The position numbers and the translations under genes are program-made. Below, piece by piece: positions 32,478-41,889 of a stretch of 64,000 nucleotides of DNA (within the stretch, counting starts at the first letter, position 1; each line of letters begins with the position of its first letter). The stretch lies in NCBI RefSeq assembly GCF_014650675.1, contig NZ_BMVK01000016.1, forward strand, positions 62,001-126,000, in the 5' to 3' direction. The notes beneath the pieces are model-generated. The model was not told the origin of the DNA. It worked only from the letters and a program-made list of their open reading frames with translations, and did no database searches. Source of the DNA: Streptomyces anulatus (GTDB taxonomy: Bacteria; Actinomycetota; Actinomycetes; Streptomycetales; Streptomycetaceae).

Positions 32478-33365
32478 ATGACCTGCCCGCCGCGCATCCT
32501 CGTCCTTCCGCCCCGGCTCACCGCCTCCGCCCGGACGTTGCGTGCCACCGCGCTGCGGCGCGGCCTGCGGATCGTCGAGGCGACGGCCTCCGCCGTACCG
32601 GAAGGGCTGGGAAGCCCGGGATGGGCGGGGTGGCCGGAGGGGGCGAAGTGGCCGGAGGAGGCGGGGCAGGCCGGAAGCCCAGGGGACGCCCGGGGCGCCG
32701 GGAGCGCGGAGAGCACCGGATGTACCGGGAGCGATGGTCACGCCGTGCATCTGCACGCCGGGCCCTCCTTCGCCGACGTCGTGGCCCCCGCGCTCGGGAT
32801 CGCCCTCCTGGAGGCCCCCGCCGACTGGCTCGCGCGGCTCCCCCGCGCCCTCACGCAGCGGGACATCCGGGCGATGACCATCGGCGAGGCGTACCGGCTG
32901 CGACGCCCCGCCTTCGTCAAGTCGCCCAACGACAAGAGCATTCCGGCGCTCGTGTACGCGGACGGGTCCCGGCTGCCCGGACCGGATGCCGTGGACCCGG
33001 CGACCGTGGTGCTGGTGAGCGACGTGATGACGTTCGCCGTCGAGTACCGGCTCCATCTGCTCGACGGAGCCGTGCACGCGGCCGGACAGTACGCCGAGGC
33101 CGGCCGGCTCCGGCTCGGGCCGCCGGACGGCGACGCGCTCGCCTTCGGGCGGGACGTCCTCGCCGCTGCCGGGAAGACCCTGCCGTCCGCGATCGTCGTC
33201 GACGTCGGCCGGGACGACGAGGGCCGATGGGCCGTGATCGAGGCCAACGCCGCGTGGGCGAGCGGGTGTTACTCGGCCGATCCGGACCGGGCCCTCGAAA
33301 CGGTCCTCCGCGCCGCCGGACCCGCCACGGCCCTGTCGCCGCACGACCGCGCCTTCGTGCGGTAG
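32478..33365 (+). CDS. ATP-grasp domain protein (DUF4343-like)
   Basis: The 295-residue protein fits the DUF4343/ATP-grasp group. It has a central RPAFVKSPNDKSIPALVY (nucleotide-binding lysine), VLVSDVMTFAVEYRL, and a C-terminal AIVVDVG...WAVIEANAAWASGCYSADPDRALE with metal-binding E and N. It should ligate or amidate a small substrate. ATG 32478 has GGAGG upstream. A Gly/Ala/Pro-rich insertion of about 40 residues (around 42-85; WAGWPEGAKWPEEAG opens it) is unusual and looks repeat-derived. Confidence 0.8.
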   Translation: MTCPPRILVLPPRLTASARTLRATALRRGLRIVEATASAVPEGLGSPGWAGWPEGAKWPEEAGQAGSPGDARGAGSAESTGCTGSDGHAVHLHAGPSFADVVAPALGIALLEAPADWLARLPRALTQRDIRAMTIGEAYRLRRPAFVKSPNDKSIPALVYADGSRLPGPDAVDPATVVLVSDVMTFAVEYRLHLLDGAVHAAGQYAEAGRLRLGPPDGDALAFGRDVLAAAGKTLPSAIVVDVGRDDEGRWAVIEANAAWASGCYSADPDRALETVLRAAGPATALSPHDRAFVR

Positions 33366-33390
33366 CCGGAGGAACGGTCGGCTGTGCGAC

Positions 33391-34368
33391 TCAGTGACAG
33401 GACGCTTTCATCTGGGCCGCCGCGTGGTGTGCGCCGACCCTCTTCGCATCGCCCCAGTCGCGACCCCGGTCGATGAGCTGGACGGCGAAGACGTCCCCCT
33501 TGACCGGGTAGCTGCGCACCGGGACCGCGCTCCCCCGGTGTTCCGTCTGGACCACGGCGAAACCCGTGTACGCGGAGTCCGCGTCGTCCGGGTCGGAGAG
33601 CACCCGGTAGACGGTCGGGTCACCGGCGGCGTCGCGCGGGCTTCCGCTCCCGGGGACGAAGACGGTCAGCGCGCACTCGCTGAACCCCCGGCCCAGCCGC
33701 CAGGACCAGGTGGCCGTGGAGCCCCGGTCCTCGGTCGGGCTGCCCGACATCGGGACCGCGCTGAACCGGCCGTCGCACCCGCCGCCGTCGAAGCCGCCGG
33801 AGTCGACCGTGTACCAGCCCGCGTCCCCGCTCTCGAAACGGCCGCGCTCCCGGTACGTGCCCGCCGCGCAGCCGGGACCCGCCCACTGGGTGAAGCGGCG
33901 GCCGTCCCCCGCGGACGCGGACGGGCCGGGCGGAGTACCGCGGGGCGCGCCGGGCGCCTCCGGGTCGGCACCCGTGCCCGTATCGGCACCCGTGCCCGTG
34001 CCCGTATCCGTACCCGGGTCCGCGTCCGGAGCCGGGCCGATCCTGGTGGGGGCCGCGCCGCCGACCCGGTCGGGCAGTGCGCCCGCCCGGCCCGCCGCGT
34101 CCGTACGGGTGGTGCCGCCACCCACGCTCCCGCCGTCCTGGACCAACAGCGAGGCGACGGTGACCAGGCCGCCTGCCACCAGCACGACGCCCGCCGCGAG
34201 CAGGACCCTGCGCCGGCGGGGCAGTGTCGAGAGACGGCCCGTCAGCGTCTCGCGCGCGACCCAGGAACCGTCCGTGCCGGGCGCCCGGGACGCCCCCGCA
34301 CCGCAGCCGGGGCAGACCATTCCGGGCAGCGCGCCTCGGCGCCCGCCGCCGCAGTGTTGGCACGTCAT
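33391..34368 (-). CDS. membrane-anchored protein with N-terminal zinc ribbon
   Basis: The 325-residue protein begins with a two-CxxC zinc ribbon (MTCQHCGGG...VCPGCGAG), then a single membrane helix (RVLLAAGVVLVAGGLVTVASLLV). A Thr/Gly/Asp-rich linker with TGTGTGADTG repeats follows, then an extracytoplasmic domain with several cysteines. No catalytic motif is visible. It lies downstream of the membrane protein at 34459 on the same strand with a 90-nt gap. The function is unknown. Confidence 0.72.
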   Translation of the reverse strand: MTCQHCGGGRRGALPGMVCPGCGAGASRAPGTDGSWVARETLTGRLSTLPRRRRVLLAAGVVLVAGGLVTVASLLVQDGGSVGGGTTRTDAAGRAGALPDRVGGAAPTRIGPAPDADPGTDTGTGTGADTGTGADPEAPGAPRGTPPGPSASAGDGRRFTQWAGPGCAAGTYRERGRFESGDAGWYTVDSGGFDGGGCDGRFSAVPMSGSPTEDRGSTATWSWRLGRGFSECALTVFVPGSGSPRDAAGDPTVYRVLSDPDDADSAYTGFAVVQTEHRGSAVPVRSYPVKGDVFAVQLIDRGRDWGDAKRVGAHHAAAQMKASCH

Positions 34369-34458
34369 GGCAGGACACCATGCCAGGGCGCCGCCCGCAG
34401 AGGGAGATCCCGCACACGATGGCCCGTACACGGGACACCGAACGAGACCGAAGGGGGC

Positions 34459-36423
34459 TCAGCTCAGTTCTTCGGGGCAGGGTGTGCCCGGCTGGAGCTG
34501 GTACGGGGCCGCCAGCCGGTACACGCCCGGTCGCGGCGCGAGCAGTTCGGTCCACTCGTCGCCGAACGGGCCCTCCTCGACCCTGTTCAGGCAGCCGTGG
34601 GTGTTGAGATAGGTCTTCGGCACGGTCTCGTCCGCCTTCGACCGCTCCTTCGACTCCTCAGTCTCCTGCGGGCGCTCCACGCTCTTGCCCTCCTCGTCGA
34701 CGAGGGCGAGCCACCGCGTGTACGGGATCCGGATCAGCACCCGGCCCGCCGACTTCACGGTGATCGTCAGCTCGTCCGCGCCCGCCCGCTCCACCGTCGC
34801 CGGCGGGTCGGCGAGCGGCACCGGGTCCAGGACCCGGAAGAGCTTCCAGTTCGCGTCGCCCCAGATCTCGCGCAGGTAGGGCTGCCCCTGCTCGACCAGT
34901 TCCGCTTCCTGGATCGCCCCGTTGTCGGGACGGTCCTTGGGCAGCACCACGTAGTGCACGGCCCAGCGGTCCAGCCACTCCCGGTAGTTCACCGGGTCCA
35001 GCGTGTCGTCGTAGAAGAGCGGGTTGCGCTTCATGTCCGCCTGGCGGTTCCAGCCGCGCGCCAGGTTGACGTACGGGGCGAGCGCCGATGACTCGCGGTG
35101 ACTGCTCGCGGGCACCACCTCGACCCGGCCGCGCTCCGCCTCCACCTGCTGGAGCTGGTTGATCAGCGGGGCCAGTTCCCGGTTCCAGGACGCTTCGGGC
35201 GCGGTCCGGACGATGTCGTCGACGCCCTTGAACCCGATCCAGAAGTTGAGGCCCACGAAGGCCAGGACCAGGGCGTACCAGCGGCGGCTGCGCGGCACCG
35301 CGTACGGCAGGGCGGCGAGCAGCGCCACCCCGGCGAACAGCATCGCCATACGCGTGATGTTCGACCCGATCTGCGAGTCGATGACGTACGTGAGCAGCGT
35401 GCCGATCCCGTAGACGGCGGCGGCGGTGCGGACCGTGCTCCAGTCGCGCGGTACGAGGACGTACACGAGGACCGCGAAGAGGAACGGCAGCGACAGCGTC
35501 CCGAGCGACATCGGCTGCGTACCCGAGAACGGGAACAGCCAGGCGGACACCCCCACCACGGCGACCGGGGCGAGCCCGATCGCGTACGCGCCGGGGCGTC
35601 GTTTGTGGAGGAACAGCGCCGCCGCGACGACGCCCAGGAAGAGTCCGGCGACGGGGCTGGACGCGGTGGCGAGCGCGGCGAGCGGGGCGGCGACGGCGGC
35701 CTTGGCCCACCGCTTGTACCGCCACCGGTAGGGCCAGCAGAACACCGCGGCCACCGCGCCGACGGCGAACATCATGCCCAGCCCGAACGTCACCCGGCCC
35801 GACAGAGCGTTGCACAGGAACGCGAAGACCCCGGCGAGCGAGCAGGCCAGCGGATTGCGGACGGCCGGGACCCGCACGAGGATCAGCGCGGTCAGCGTGG
35901 AGGAGACCGTGCCGACGATCATCATCGTCGTCCGGACGCCGAGCAGCGACATCAGGTAGGGCGAGACCACGCTGTACGAGACGGGGTGCATGCCCCCGTA
36001 CCAGGCCAGGTTGTACGCCGTGCCGGGGTGCCGGCCCACGAACTCGGCCCAGGCGTCCTGCGCGGCGATGTCGCCGCCGGTGTTGGCGAAGAAGAAGAAC
36101 CAGAGGACGTGGGCGACCGCGGCGGCGGCTGTCGCAATGGTGACGGGGTGTCGCAGCAGCCGACGGGCCCTGGCGGACGACGTCTCGGGAGCGGCGGGTC
36201 CCGCCGCAGGACCTGCGGAGGGACGACCCGTGGACCCGGAGGGTTTCGTGGACCCGGAGGGCCCGGCGGCCACGGCGGAAGCAGAGTCAGGGGTCCCGGG
36301 GGAATCACGGGTGTCCGGAGACTTCGGGACACGCGGGGACGGCACGCGAACGTGCAGGGCGTCGCCCTTGGCCCCTGTGGTCTCGTCCGCCTCGCGGCCG
36401 GGCTTCGGCTCCGCGGTGGTCAC
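34459..36423 (-). CDS. polytopic membrane protein, possible GT-C glycosyltransferase-like
   Basis: The 654-residue protein has a long disordered Ser/Pro/Gly N terminus (about 90 residues), 10-12 hydrophobic helices and an extracytoplasmic C-terminal region with YNREW- and YVVLPKDRPDN-type segments. The topology and an early acidic loop (GGDIAAQDAWAEF) recall GT-C polyprenyl-sugar transferases, but I cannot show a catalytic motif. GTG 36423 follows GGGGAG. It lies 160 nt downstream of the D,D-carboxypeptidase gene, suggesting an envelope-related operon. Confidence 0.72.
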   Translation of the reverse strand: MTTAEPKPGREADETTGAKGDALHVRVPSPRVPKSPDTRDSPGTPDSASAVAAGPSGSTKPSGSTGRPSAGPAAGPAAPETSSARARRLLRHPVTIATAAAAVAHVLWFFFFANTGGDIAAQDAWAEFVGRHPGTAYNLAWYGGMHPVSYSVVSPYLMSLLGVRTTMMIVGTVSSTLTALILVRVPAVRNPLACSLAGVFAFLCNALSGRVTFGLGMMFAVGAVAAVFCWPYRWRYKRWAKAAVAAPLAALATASSPVAGLFLGVVAAALFLHKRRPGAYAIGLAPVAVVGVSAWLFPFSGTQPMSLGTLSLPFLFAVLVYVLVPRDWSTVRTAAAVYGIGTLLTYVIDSQIGSNITRMAMLFAGVALLAALPYAVPRSRRWYALVLAFVGLNFWIGFKGVDDIVRTAPEASWNRELAPLINQLQQVEAERGRVEVVPASSHRESSALAPYVNLARGWNRQADMKRNPLFYDDTLDPVNYREWLDRWAVHYVVLPKDRPDNGAIQEAELVEQGQPYLREIWGDANWKLFRVLDPVPLADPPATVERAGADELTITVKSAGRVLIRIPYTRWLALVDEEGKSVERPQETEESKERSKADETVPKTYLNTHGCLNRVEEGPFGDEWTELLAPRPGVYRLAAPYQLQPGTPCPEELS

Positions 36424-36583
36424 TACGGCTCTCCCCGTCCTCCGCCGGCCCCGTACCTCTTCAAGGACGCGTCCCAGCGTCCCTGAGTTGTCCGGGGACG
36501 CTAACACGTACCCCCTGCACGTATCTCTGTCATAAACGGGGAGGGGCCGACGTCGTCGCCCGCCCCTCCCCCGCTCCGGTGTC

Positions 36584-39223
36584 TCAGCCGATCCTGGCCA
36601 GCTTGTCGCCGAAGGCCGGCTCGGTCAGATCGCTCTGCAGCACCACCGGCGCCGTGACCTTCCCGGTGCCGGTGCCCACGGTCACCATGCCGACCTCGCT
36701 CCCGGCCTTCGCGGCGTGGTCGATGCCCTTGCCGTTGTCCGTGACCTTCAGCTCGACCTCCAGGCCGGACCAGCCGACCGCCTTGAGGTTCTTGGTGGCG
36801 ACCACCGGGGTCTGTCCGCCGAACCCGTTGTCCACGTACCCGACGACGTCGCCCTTCTTCACCACCGTCGCCGAGGTGGCTGCCTCCTGCGCGTCCTTGA
36901 TCAGCTTCAGGCTGTTCTGGAGGGACAGCTCCAGGCTGTCGTAGACCCGGCCGGTACCGGCCTGCTGGCCCATGACCGCTCCGTAGATCCACAGCACCTT
37001 GCCGTCGACCTTGGTGTTCGCGGACCAGAGCAGGTTGCCGCCCGCCGGGGTGGAGGACCCGGTCTTGATGCCGCTCACGCCGGGCTGCAGCAGGAGGTTG
37101 TTGTTGTTGTAGATCTTGCCGTCTATGCCCTCGATCTCGATCTCGGGCATGTCCACGATCCCCCTGAAGACCTCGTTGCGCATGACCGCCTGCGCCAGCT
37201 TCAGCTGGTCGGTGGCGGTGGAGACCGTGGTCTTCTCCAGCCCGCTCGGGTCCGTGTACGTCGACCCGGTCATGCCGAGCTTCTTGGCCGCGTCGTTCAT
37301 CTTGTCGATGAACGCGTCCTCGGAACCCGCGTCCCAGCGGGCGAGCAGCCGCGCCGCGTTGTTCCCCGAGGGGATCATCAGCAGCTGGAGCATCTGCCGC
37401 TGGCTGAGCTGCTGCCCCTTGGTCAGCGGGGCCGTCGACTCGTCGGGCCGCTTGGACTCGTCCTCGGCCTTCTGGTCGACGGTGATCGTCTCGCCCTCCT
37501 CGTCACCCTTGAGGGGGTGCTCCTGGAGGATCACGTAGGCGGTCATGACCTTCGCGACGCTGGCGATCGGGGCGGGCTTCTGCGCGCCCTCGGAACCGAG
37601 CGACCCGACGCCGTCGACCATCACGGCCGACTGTCCCTGGCCCGGCCAGGACAGCTTCGTCTCGCCGCCCTCGAAGGTGTACGTGGGCTTCGCCGTGAGC
37701 TCCAGCGAGGGCTCCGGCAGCGGGCGCATCACCTGCACGATCGCAAAGACGATCAGCAGGAGGAGTACCAGCGGGGTCCAGATCTTGACCCGTCGGACGG
37801 CCGTCCGGACCGGGGTCTCCGGGGGCGGCGGCGTGTTCGTCAGCTCGGCGAGCAGATCGAGCGGCGGCCTCGGCGGCAGCGGCTGCTGCCGGGTCCGCTC
37901 GGCCGCCGCCCAGGACGGCGCGGCCGGCGCCGGGGAGGCCGGAGAAGCGGTCTCCGGGGTGCGCGCGGGCGTCTCGGGCGCGGCCCCGGCCCCGGGCTCC
38001 GGCTTGCGGGGCGCAGGGGTGGACCGTACGGCGTCGGAACGGAGCGGCACGAACGTGCTCGTCCGCTCGGCGTCGCTCTCGGGCTTGGTCCCGGGCTTGT
38101 CCTCGCTCTTGCTCCCGGGCTTGTCTCCGGGCTTGTTCTCGCGCGGCGGAAGCTTCAGCGCGGTCGTCGCCTGGTCGACCCGGTCGGCCGCCCCGACCGG
38201 CTTGACCGCCTTGAAGATCGCGGTGGGCTGATCGATTCCTCGCAGGTCGGAGGAGTCGTCGGTGTCCGGCCCGGGGTCGGAATCGGTGTCCGGCCCGGAC
38301 TCGCGCTCGGCGTCGGCCTTCGGTTCGGGCGTGGGTTCGGGCGTGGATTCGGGCGTGGCGGTGGACGTGGCCGTGGCCGTGGGTCCGGCCTTCGGCTTGT
38401 CGTCGGGCTCGCCCTTCGACTCCGGCTCCTCGTCCGCCTCGTCCGCCTCGGGCTGGGGCTTCGACTTCGGCGCCGCGTCGGAATCCGCCGTCGCGGAGGG
38501 CTCGTCCTCGGCGTCGGTCCCGGACTCCGCGTCGGAGTCCGCGTCCTCGGTGTCCGCCTTCGGCTTGTCCTCGGCCGCGGCATCGACCCACGCGGCCACC
38601 GCGGCACGCAGCCGGCCGTCCCCGGCCCCGGGCTCGGCCTCCGGCTCCTGCGCGGCAGCCGACGCGGGGGCGTCCGCCGTCTCCGCGTCCGCTGTCTCCG
38701 TGTCGGACGTCTCCGTGTCGGACGTCTCCGCGTCCGTGTCCGGGCTCGTGCCGCTCTCGGCGGCTTCCGTGCCCTCCGGGCCCTCGGGAGGCGTGGCAGC
38801 CTCCCCAGAGGCCGTGGAGGCCGCCACAGGCGCACGCAGCGGCTCGGAGGCGGTCTCCGGAACGGACTCGACGTCCGGCCCGGTCTCCGAACCGTTCTCC
38901 GGCCCGGTCTCCGACTCGACGTCCGGTTCGGGGGACGCCCCCTCCGGCTCACGCACCGCGGAGGTGGATTCCGCCTCGGGCTCACGCCGGGCGTCCTCCG
39001 GAAGCCGGGGGCGGAACACCGCGGTCGCCGTGTCGGACGTCGCTCCCGAGCCCGCGCCCGAGTCGGCACGACCCGAATCGGCACCCGCGTCCGATTCCGA
39101 TTCCGCGTCCGTGTTCCTGTCCGCGCCGGGGTCACGGAACACGGCGAAGCGCGGGTCGCGTTCCTCCGCAGCCGTCCCCGACGACTTCTGCTGCTCCGTT
39201 TTGTCGGGGGACTCGCCCGCCAC
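36584..39223 (-). CDS. D-alanyl-D-alanine carboxypeptidase with very long acidic N-terminal tail
   Basis: The 879-residue protein carries an S11-type penicillin-binding domain in its last 370 residues: SxxK ASVAKV (Ser near 555), SxN in IPSGNNA and KTG in SGIKTGSS. It trims peptidoglycan stem peptides outside the membrane. A single helix (IWTPLVLLLLIVFAIVQVM, near 480-500) anchors it. The preceding 470 or so residues are cytosolic, disordered and rich in Asp, Glu, Ser, Thr and Pro, with SDTET repeats. GTG 39223 follows GAGGAGG. Most homologues have much shorter tails. Confidence 0.88.
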   Translation of the reverse strand: MAGESPDKTEQQKSSGTAAEERDPRFAVFRDPGADRNTDAESESDAGADSGRADSGAGSGATSDTATAVFRPRLPEDARREPEAESTSAVREPEGASPEPDVESETGPENGSETGPDVESVPETASEPLRAPVAASTASGEAATPPEGPEGTEAAESGTSPDTDAETSDTETSDTETADAETADAPASAAAQEPEAEPGAGDGRLRAAVAAWVDAAAEDKPKADTEDADSDAESGTDAEDEPSATADSDAAPKSKPQPEADEADEEPESKGEPDDKPKAGPTATATSTATPESTPEPTPEPKADAERESGPDTDSDPGPDTDDSSDLRGIDQPTAIFKAVKPVGAADRVDQATTALKLPPRENKPGDKPGSKSEDKPGTKPESDAERTSTFVPLRSDAVRSTPAPRKPEPGAGAAPETPARTPETASPASPAPAAPSWAAAERTRQQPLPPRPPLDLLAELTNTPPPPETPVRTAVRRVKIWTPLVLLLLIVFAIVQVMRPLPEPSLELTAKPTYTFEGGETKLSWPGQGQSAVMVDGVGSLGSEGAQKPAPIASVAKVMTAYVILQEHPLKGDEEGETITVDQKAEDESKRPDESTAPLTKGQQLSQRQMLQLLMIPSGNNAARLLARWDAGSEDAFIDKMNDAAKKLGMTGSTYTDPSGLEKTTVSTATDQLKLAQAVMRNEVFRGIVDMPEIEIEGIDGKIYNNNNLLLQPGVSGIKTGSSTPAGGNLLWSANTKVDGKVLWIYGAVMGQQAGTGRVYDSLELSLQNSLKLIKDAQEAATSATVVKKGDVVGYVDNGFGGQTPVVATKNLKAVGWSGLEVELKVTDNGKGIDHAAKAGSEVGMVTVGTGTGKVTAPVVLQSDLTEPAFGDKLARIG

Positions 39224-39415
39224 CGATGCCTCCTCATGCGCTGCGGGGTCACCCCGCGCTGTCCGAACCATCTACCAGTGTCCTGTGTGAACCCCTGGCC
39301 GAGCTGCTAGACGAGAACGACATACCTACTGGTTCCCATACAAAGCAGGCAGGCGCTCTCGACAGACCAATGTGAGAGGGGTCACCCTGTCAGACATCCA
39401 CGCGGGGAGGCATGG

Positions 39416-40135
39416 ATGGGCAGGAGCCGCAGAACAATCCCGGAGGAGCTTTTGCTGCTCGCTCTGGACCCGACCACGGGTACCACAGCGCAGCCGCAGT
39501 CGCTCGACCTCGGCCTGGCCGGGGCACAGCTAGTGGAGCTGGCTCTGGCAGGACGGATAGCCCCTGACGGGGATCGTATCGCCGTGGTGATGCCACGGCC
39601 GACAGGAGATCCGACTCTGGACTCCGCACTGGAACTGCTGCGCCGTCGTGGCAGCCCGGTTCGGGCGGTCCACTGGATCGGCGGGCCCCGACTGGGGCTG
39701 CGTCAGATCTACCTCGCTCATCTGGAGCGGTGCGGCATGGTTCATGCCGTGGCGGGCCAGATGTGCGGAGTGCTGCCGACGACTCGCTACCAAGCGACGG
39801 AGACGGCGATCAGCCGGGACATCAGGACCCGGCTGGACAGTGCGATCCGCACCGGCGTACCGCCGGACCCGCGGACCGCGGCGCTCGCCGCACTGGCCCA
39901 CGCGGTCGGACTCGGCAAACATCTGTACCCCGGGAACGAGGGGCGCTCATCGCGCTCCCGGCTCCGGGACCTGATCAGGCACGACCCGATGGGCGGACTC
40001 GTGGCGCACGCCGTGATGGACGTCCAGAACGGAGTGGCCGTCCAGCCACGCCGTACGCAGCAGGCAGCGGGAGTTCCGTTGCAGCCGCAAGCACAGGCCC
40101 GTCGCGGCAGCATGGCGCACACCGCCGCGAGCTGA
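39416..40135 (+). CDS. GPP34 family phosphoprotein (GOLPH3/VPS74-like)
   Basis: The 239-residue helical protein has the GPP34 pattern: IPEELLLLALD, LGLAGAQLVELALAGRI, DPTLDSALELL, and RTAALAALAHAVGLGKHLYP near the end. Eukaryotic GOLPH3 binds PI4P at the Golgi; bacterial members are common in Streptomyces and their role is unknown. The ATG follows GGGGAGG with ideal spacing. It is monocistronic, ended by a perfect hairpin at 40211-40252. Confidence 0.87.
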   Translation: MGRSRRTIPEELLLLALDPTTGTTAQPQSLDLGLAGAQLVELALAGRIAPDGDRIAVVMPRPTGDPTLDSALELLRRRGSPVRAVHWIGGPRLGLRQIYLAHLERCGMVHAVAGQMCGVLPTTRYQATETAISRDIRTRLDSAIRTGVPPDPRTAALAALAHAVGLGKHLYPGNEGRSSRSRLRDLIRHDPMGGLVAHAVMDVQNGVAVQPRRTQQAAGVPLQPQAQARRGSMAHTAAS

Positions 40136-40210
40136 CCGCACGGACCTGAAAACAGCACACCGCCGTACCGTCGTCAGTCGTCACAGGACCCGGTCCGGGA
40201 GCCGCACCAC

Positions 40211-40252
40211 GCACGGGGCAGCCGGTAGTCACCACTACCGGCTGCCCCGTGC
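40211..40252 (+). terminator. strong hairpin terminator after the GPP34 gene
   Basis: GCACGGGGCAGCCGGTAGT (40211-40229) and its exact complement (40234-40252) form a perfect 19-bp stem with a 4-nt loop (CACC). No T-run follows. Confidence 0.85.
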
Positions 40253-40390
40253 GCTTGCGCGCCCTCCCGCGCACCGGTGCGTGCGCCCCCGCGTCCCGCG
40301 TGTGGCCGTTTCCCAGCGCGGCCGGGGCAAGGGGTGGCAATCTGCTGAGCAGTAGATACGCACAGCTACATAGCCGGAGGTGCCGTTTCC

Positions 40391-41248
40391 GTGCCGTCCA
40401 ACGTCAATCCCACTGTCAGGCGACGCAGGTTGGGCCAGGAATTGCGCCGCCTGCGCGAACTCAAAGGCATGACGGCCGAGGAAGTGGCGGAGCGGCTGCT
40501 GGTCTCGCAGTCGAAGATCAGTCGCCTGGAGAACGGCCGCCGGTCCATCAGCCAGCGCGATGTGCGCGACCTCTGCGGGGTGTACGAGGTCGAGGACCAC
40601 CGCATCGTCGACTCGCTGATGCAGATGGCGAAGGACTCCCGCCAGCAGGGCTGGTGGCACGCCTTCGGCGACATCCCGTACAGCGTCTACATCGGTCTGG
40701 AGACCGACGCGGAGTCGCTGCGCGTGTACGAACCCCAGATGGTCCCGGGCCTGCTCCAGACCCGGGCGTACGCCGAGGCGCTGATCAACGGCGCGCTTCC
40801 CGAGGCCCCTCCGTCGGACATCGAGAAGCGCGTCAACGTACGGTCGCGGCGGCAGGACCGGGTCAACGCGCCGGAGAACCCGCTGCGGCTGTGGGCCGTG
40901 ATCGACGAGTCGGCGCTGCGCCGGGTGGTCGGCGACAAGCAGGTGATGATCGACCAGCTGGAACACCTCGTCGAGCAGTCGCACCTGCCGCACGTGACCG
41001 TGCAGGTCCTGCCGTTCGACATGGGCGCGCACCCGGGCATCAACGGCCAGTACGCGATCCTGGAGTTCCCGGACACCGCGGACTCCAGCGTCGTCTACAT
41101 CGAGGGCGTCACGAGCGATCTCTACCTGGAGAAGGCGAACGACGTGCAGCGCTACAGCGTGATGTACGAGCACCTGCGGGCGCAGGCACTGAACGTGGAG
41201 CAGACCCGCGAGTTCATCAGCAAGATCGCGAAGTCGTACACGAGCTGA
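40391..41248 (+). CDS. XRE-family regulator with DUF5753 domain
   Basis: The 285-residue protein has an N-terminal HTH (LGQELRRLRELKGMTAEEVAERLLVSQSKISRLENGRRS, residues 14-52) and the DUF5753 C-terminal domain (YEPQMVPGLLQTRAYAEALI, HVTVQVLPFDMGAHPG). This is the hallmark Streptomyces regulator usually found with a DUF397 protein, here at 41539. Such pairs influence development and antibiotic production and may act as toxin-antitoxin-like modules. GTG 40391 has GGAGG 10 nt upstream. Confidence 0.92.
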   Translation: MPSNVNPTVRRRRLGQELRRLRELKGMTAEEVAERLLVSQSKISRLENGRRSISQRDVRDLCGVYEVEDHRIVDSLMQMAKDSRQQGWWHAFGDIPYSVYIGLETDAESLRVYEPQMVPGLLQTRAYAEALINGALPEAPPSDIEKRVNVRSRRQDRVNAPENPLRLWAVIDESALRRVVGDKQVMIDQLEHLVEQSHLPHVTVQVLPFDMGAHPGINGQYAILEFPDTADSSVVYIEGVTSDLYLEKANDVQRYSVMYEHLRAQALNVEQTREFISKIAKSYTS

Positions 41249-41363
41249 CGGCCCCTGCGGCACCGGGCGGCACCTGGCCACGCCCTGCCCGGCCGCACCG
41301 GCCGGCACCAGCGGGATCAGGACATCCGATCCGGCGGACGCGGCGGAATCCGGGGAGAGTTGA

Positions 41364-41402
41364 GTGAGCGGCGGCGGGATGGTACACCGCCGCCCACTCA
41401 CC
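41364..41402. terminator. hairpin between the XRE and DUF397 genes
   Basis: GTGAGCGGCGGCGG pairs with CCGCCGCCCACTCAC with one bulged base, around a loop of about 10 nt. It may terminate or attenuate XRE transcription before the DUF397 gene. Confidence 0.45.
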
Positions 41403-41538
41403 ACGGAAGGCTTACCGGAGAAAGACCATCCGGTCGAGTGAACGGCCATCTCATGCACGGGGCTTGGCGAGTAGCGTCGATCACGCCAATCGGAATCAGG
41501 TTGGTGCGACTCACCCAACTCTCTGAACCGGAGTGAAC

Positions 41539-41745
41539 ATGGCAATTCTTGAGGGTGCTACGGACAAGTGGACGAAGTCGTCGTACTCCGGGGGCAACGG
41601 CGCGTGCGTCGAGGTCAAGTCCCCCGTCGCTCTGTCCATCGCCGTACGTGACTCGAAGGCCCCCCAGGGCCCCTCGCTCACCTTCGTCCCCGGTGCGTGG
41701 AACGCGTTCGTGCGCGACGTCGCCACGGGCACGGTCAACTCCTGA
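41539..41745 (+). CDS. DUF397 protein (partner of the XRE regulator)
   Basis: The 68-residue protein is a typical DUF397 member: WTKSSYSGGNGACVEV near the start, VAVRDSK-type IAVRDSKAPQGPSLTF in the middle and AWNAFVRDVATG at the end. ATG 41539 follows GGAG by 5 nt, preferred over GTG 41533. It probably binds and modulates the XRE/DUF5753 protein encoded 290 nt upstream. Confidence 0.92.
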   Translation: MAILEGATDKWTKSSYSGGNGACVEVKSPVALSIAVRDSKAPQGPSLTFVPGAWNAFVRDVATGTVNS

Positions 41746-41889
41746 CCGACGCACCACCGCACGACAGCACCACCGCACCACCTGATGGAGCCCTCTCGAC
41801 CGGTTCGCCGTCCTGGCCGAGGGGGCTCGGCACGATCCGGCACGGCTCTCCGGTGCCGTCGAACCGGCCTCCGGTGCCGTTCGCCGGCG

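Noticed and set aside
36716..39310. 864-codon plus-strand open frame opposite the carboxypeptidase
   Set aside because: It is the complement of a low-complexity acidic tail, which keeps most frames open.
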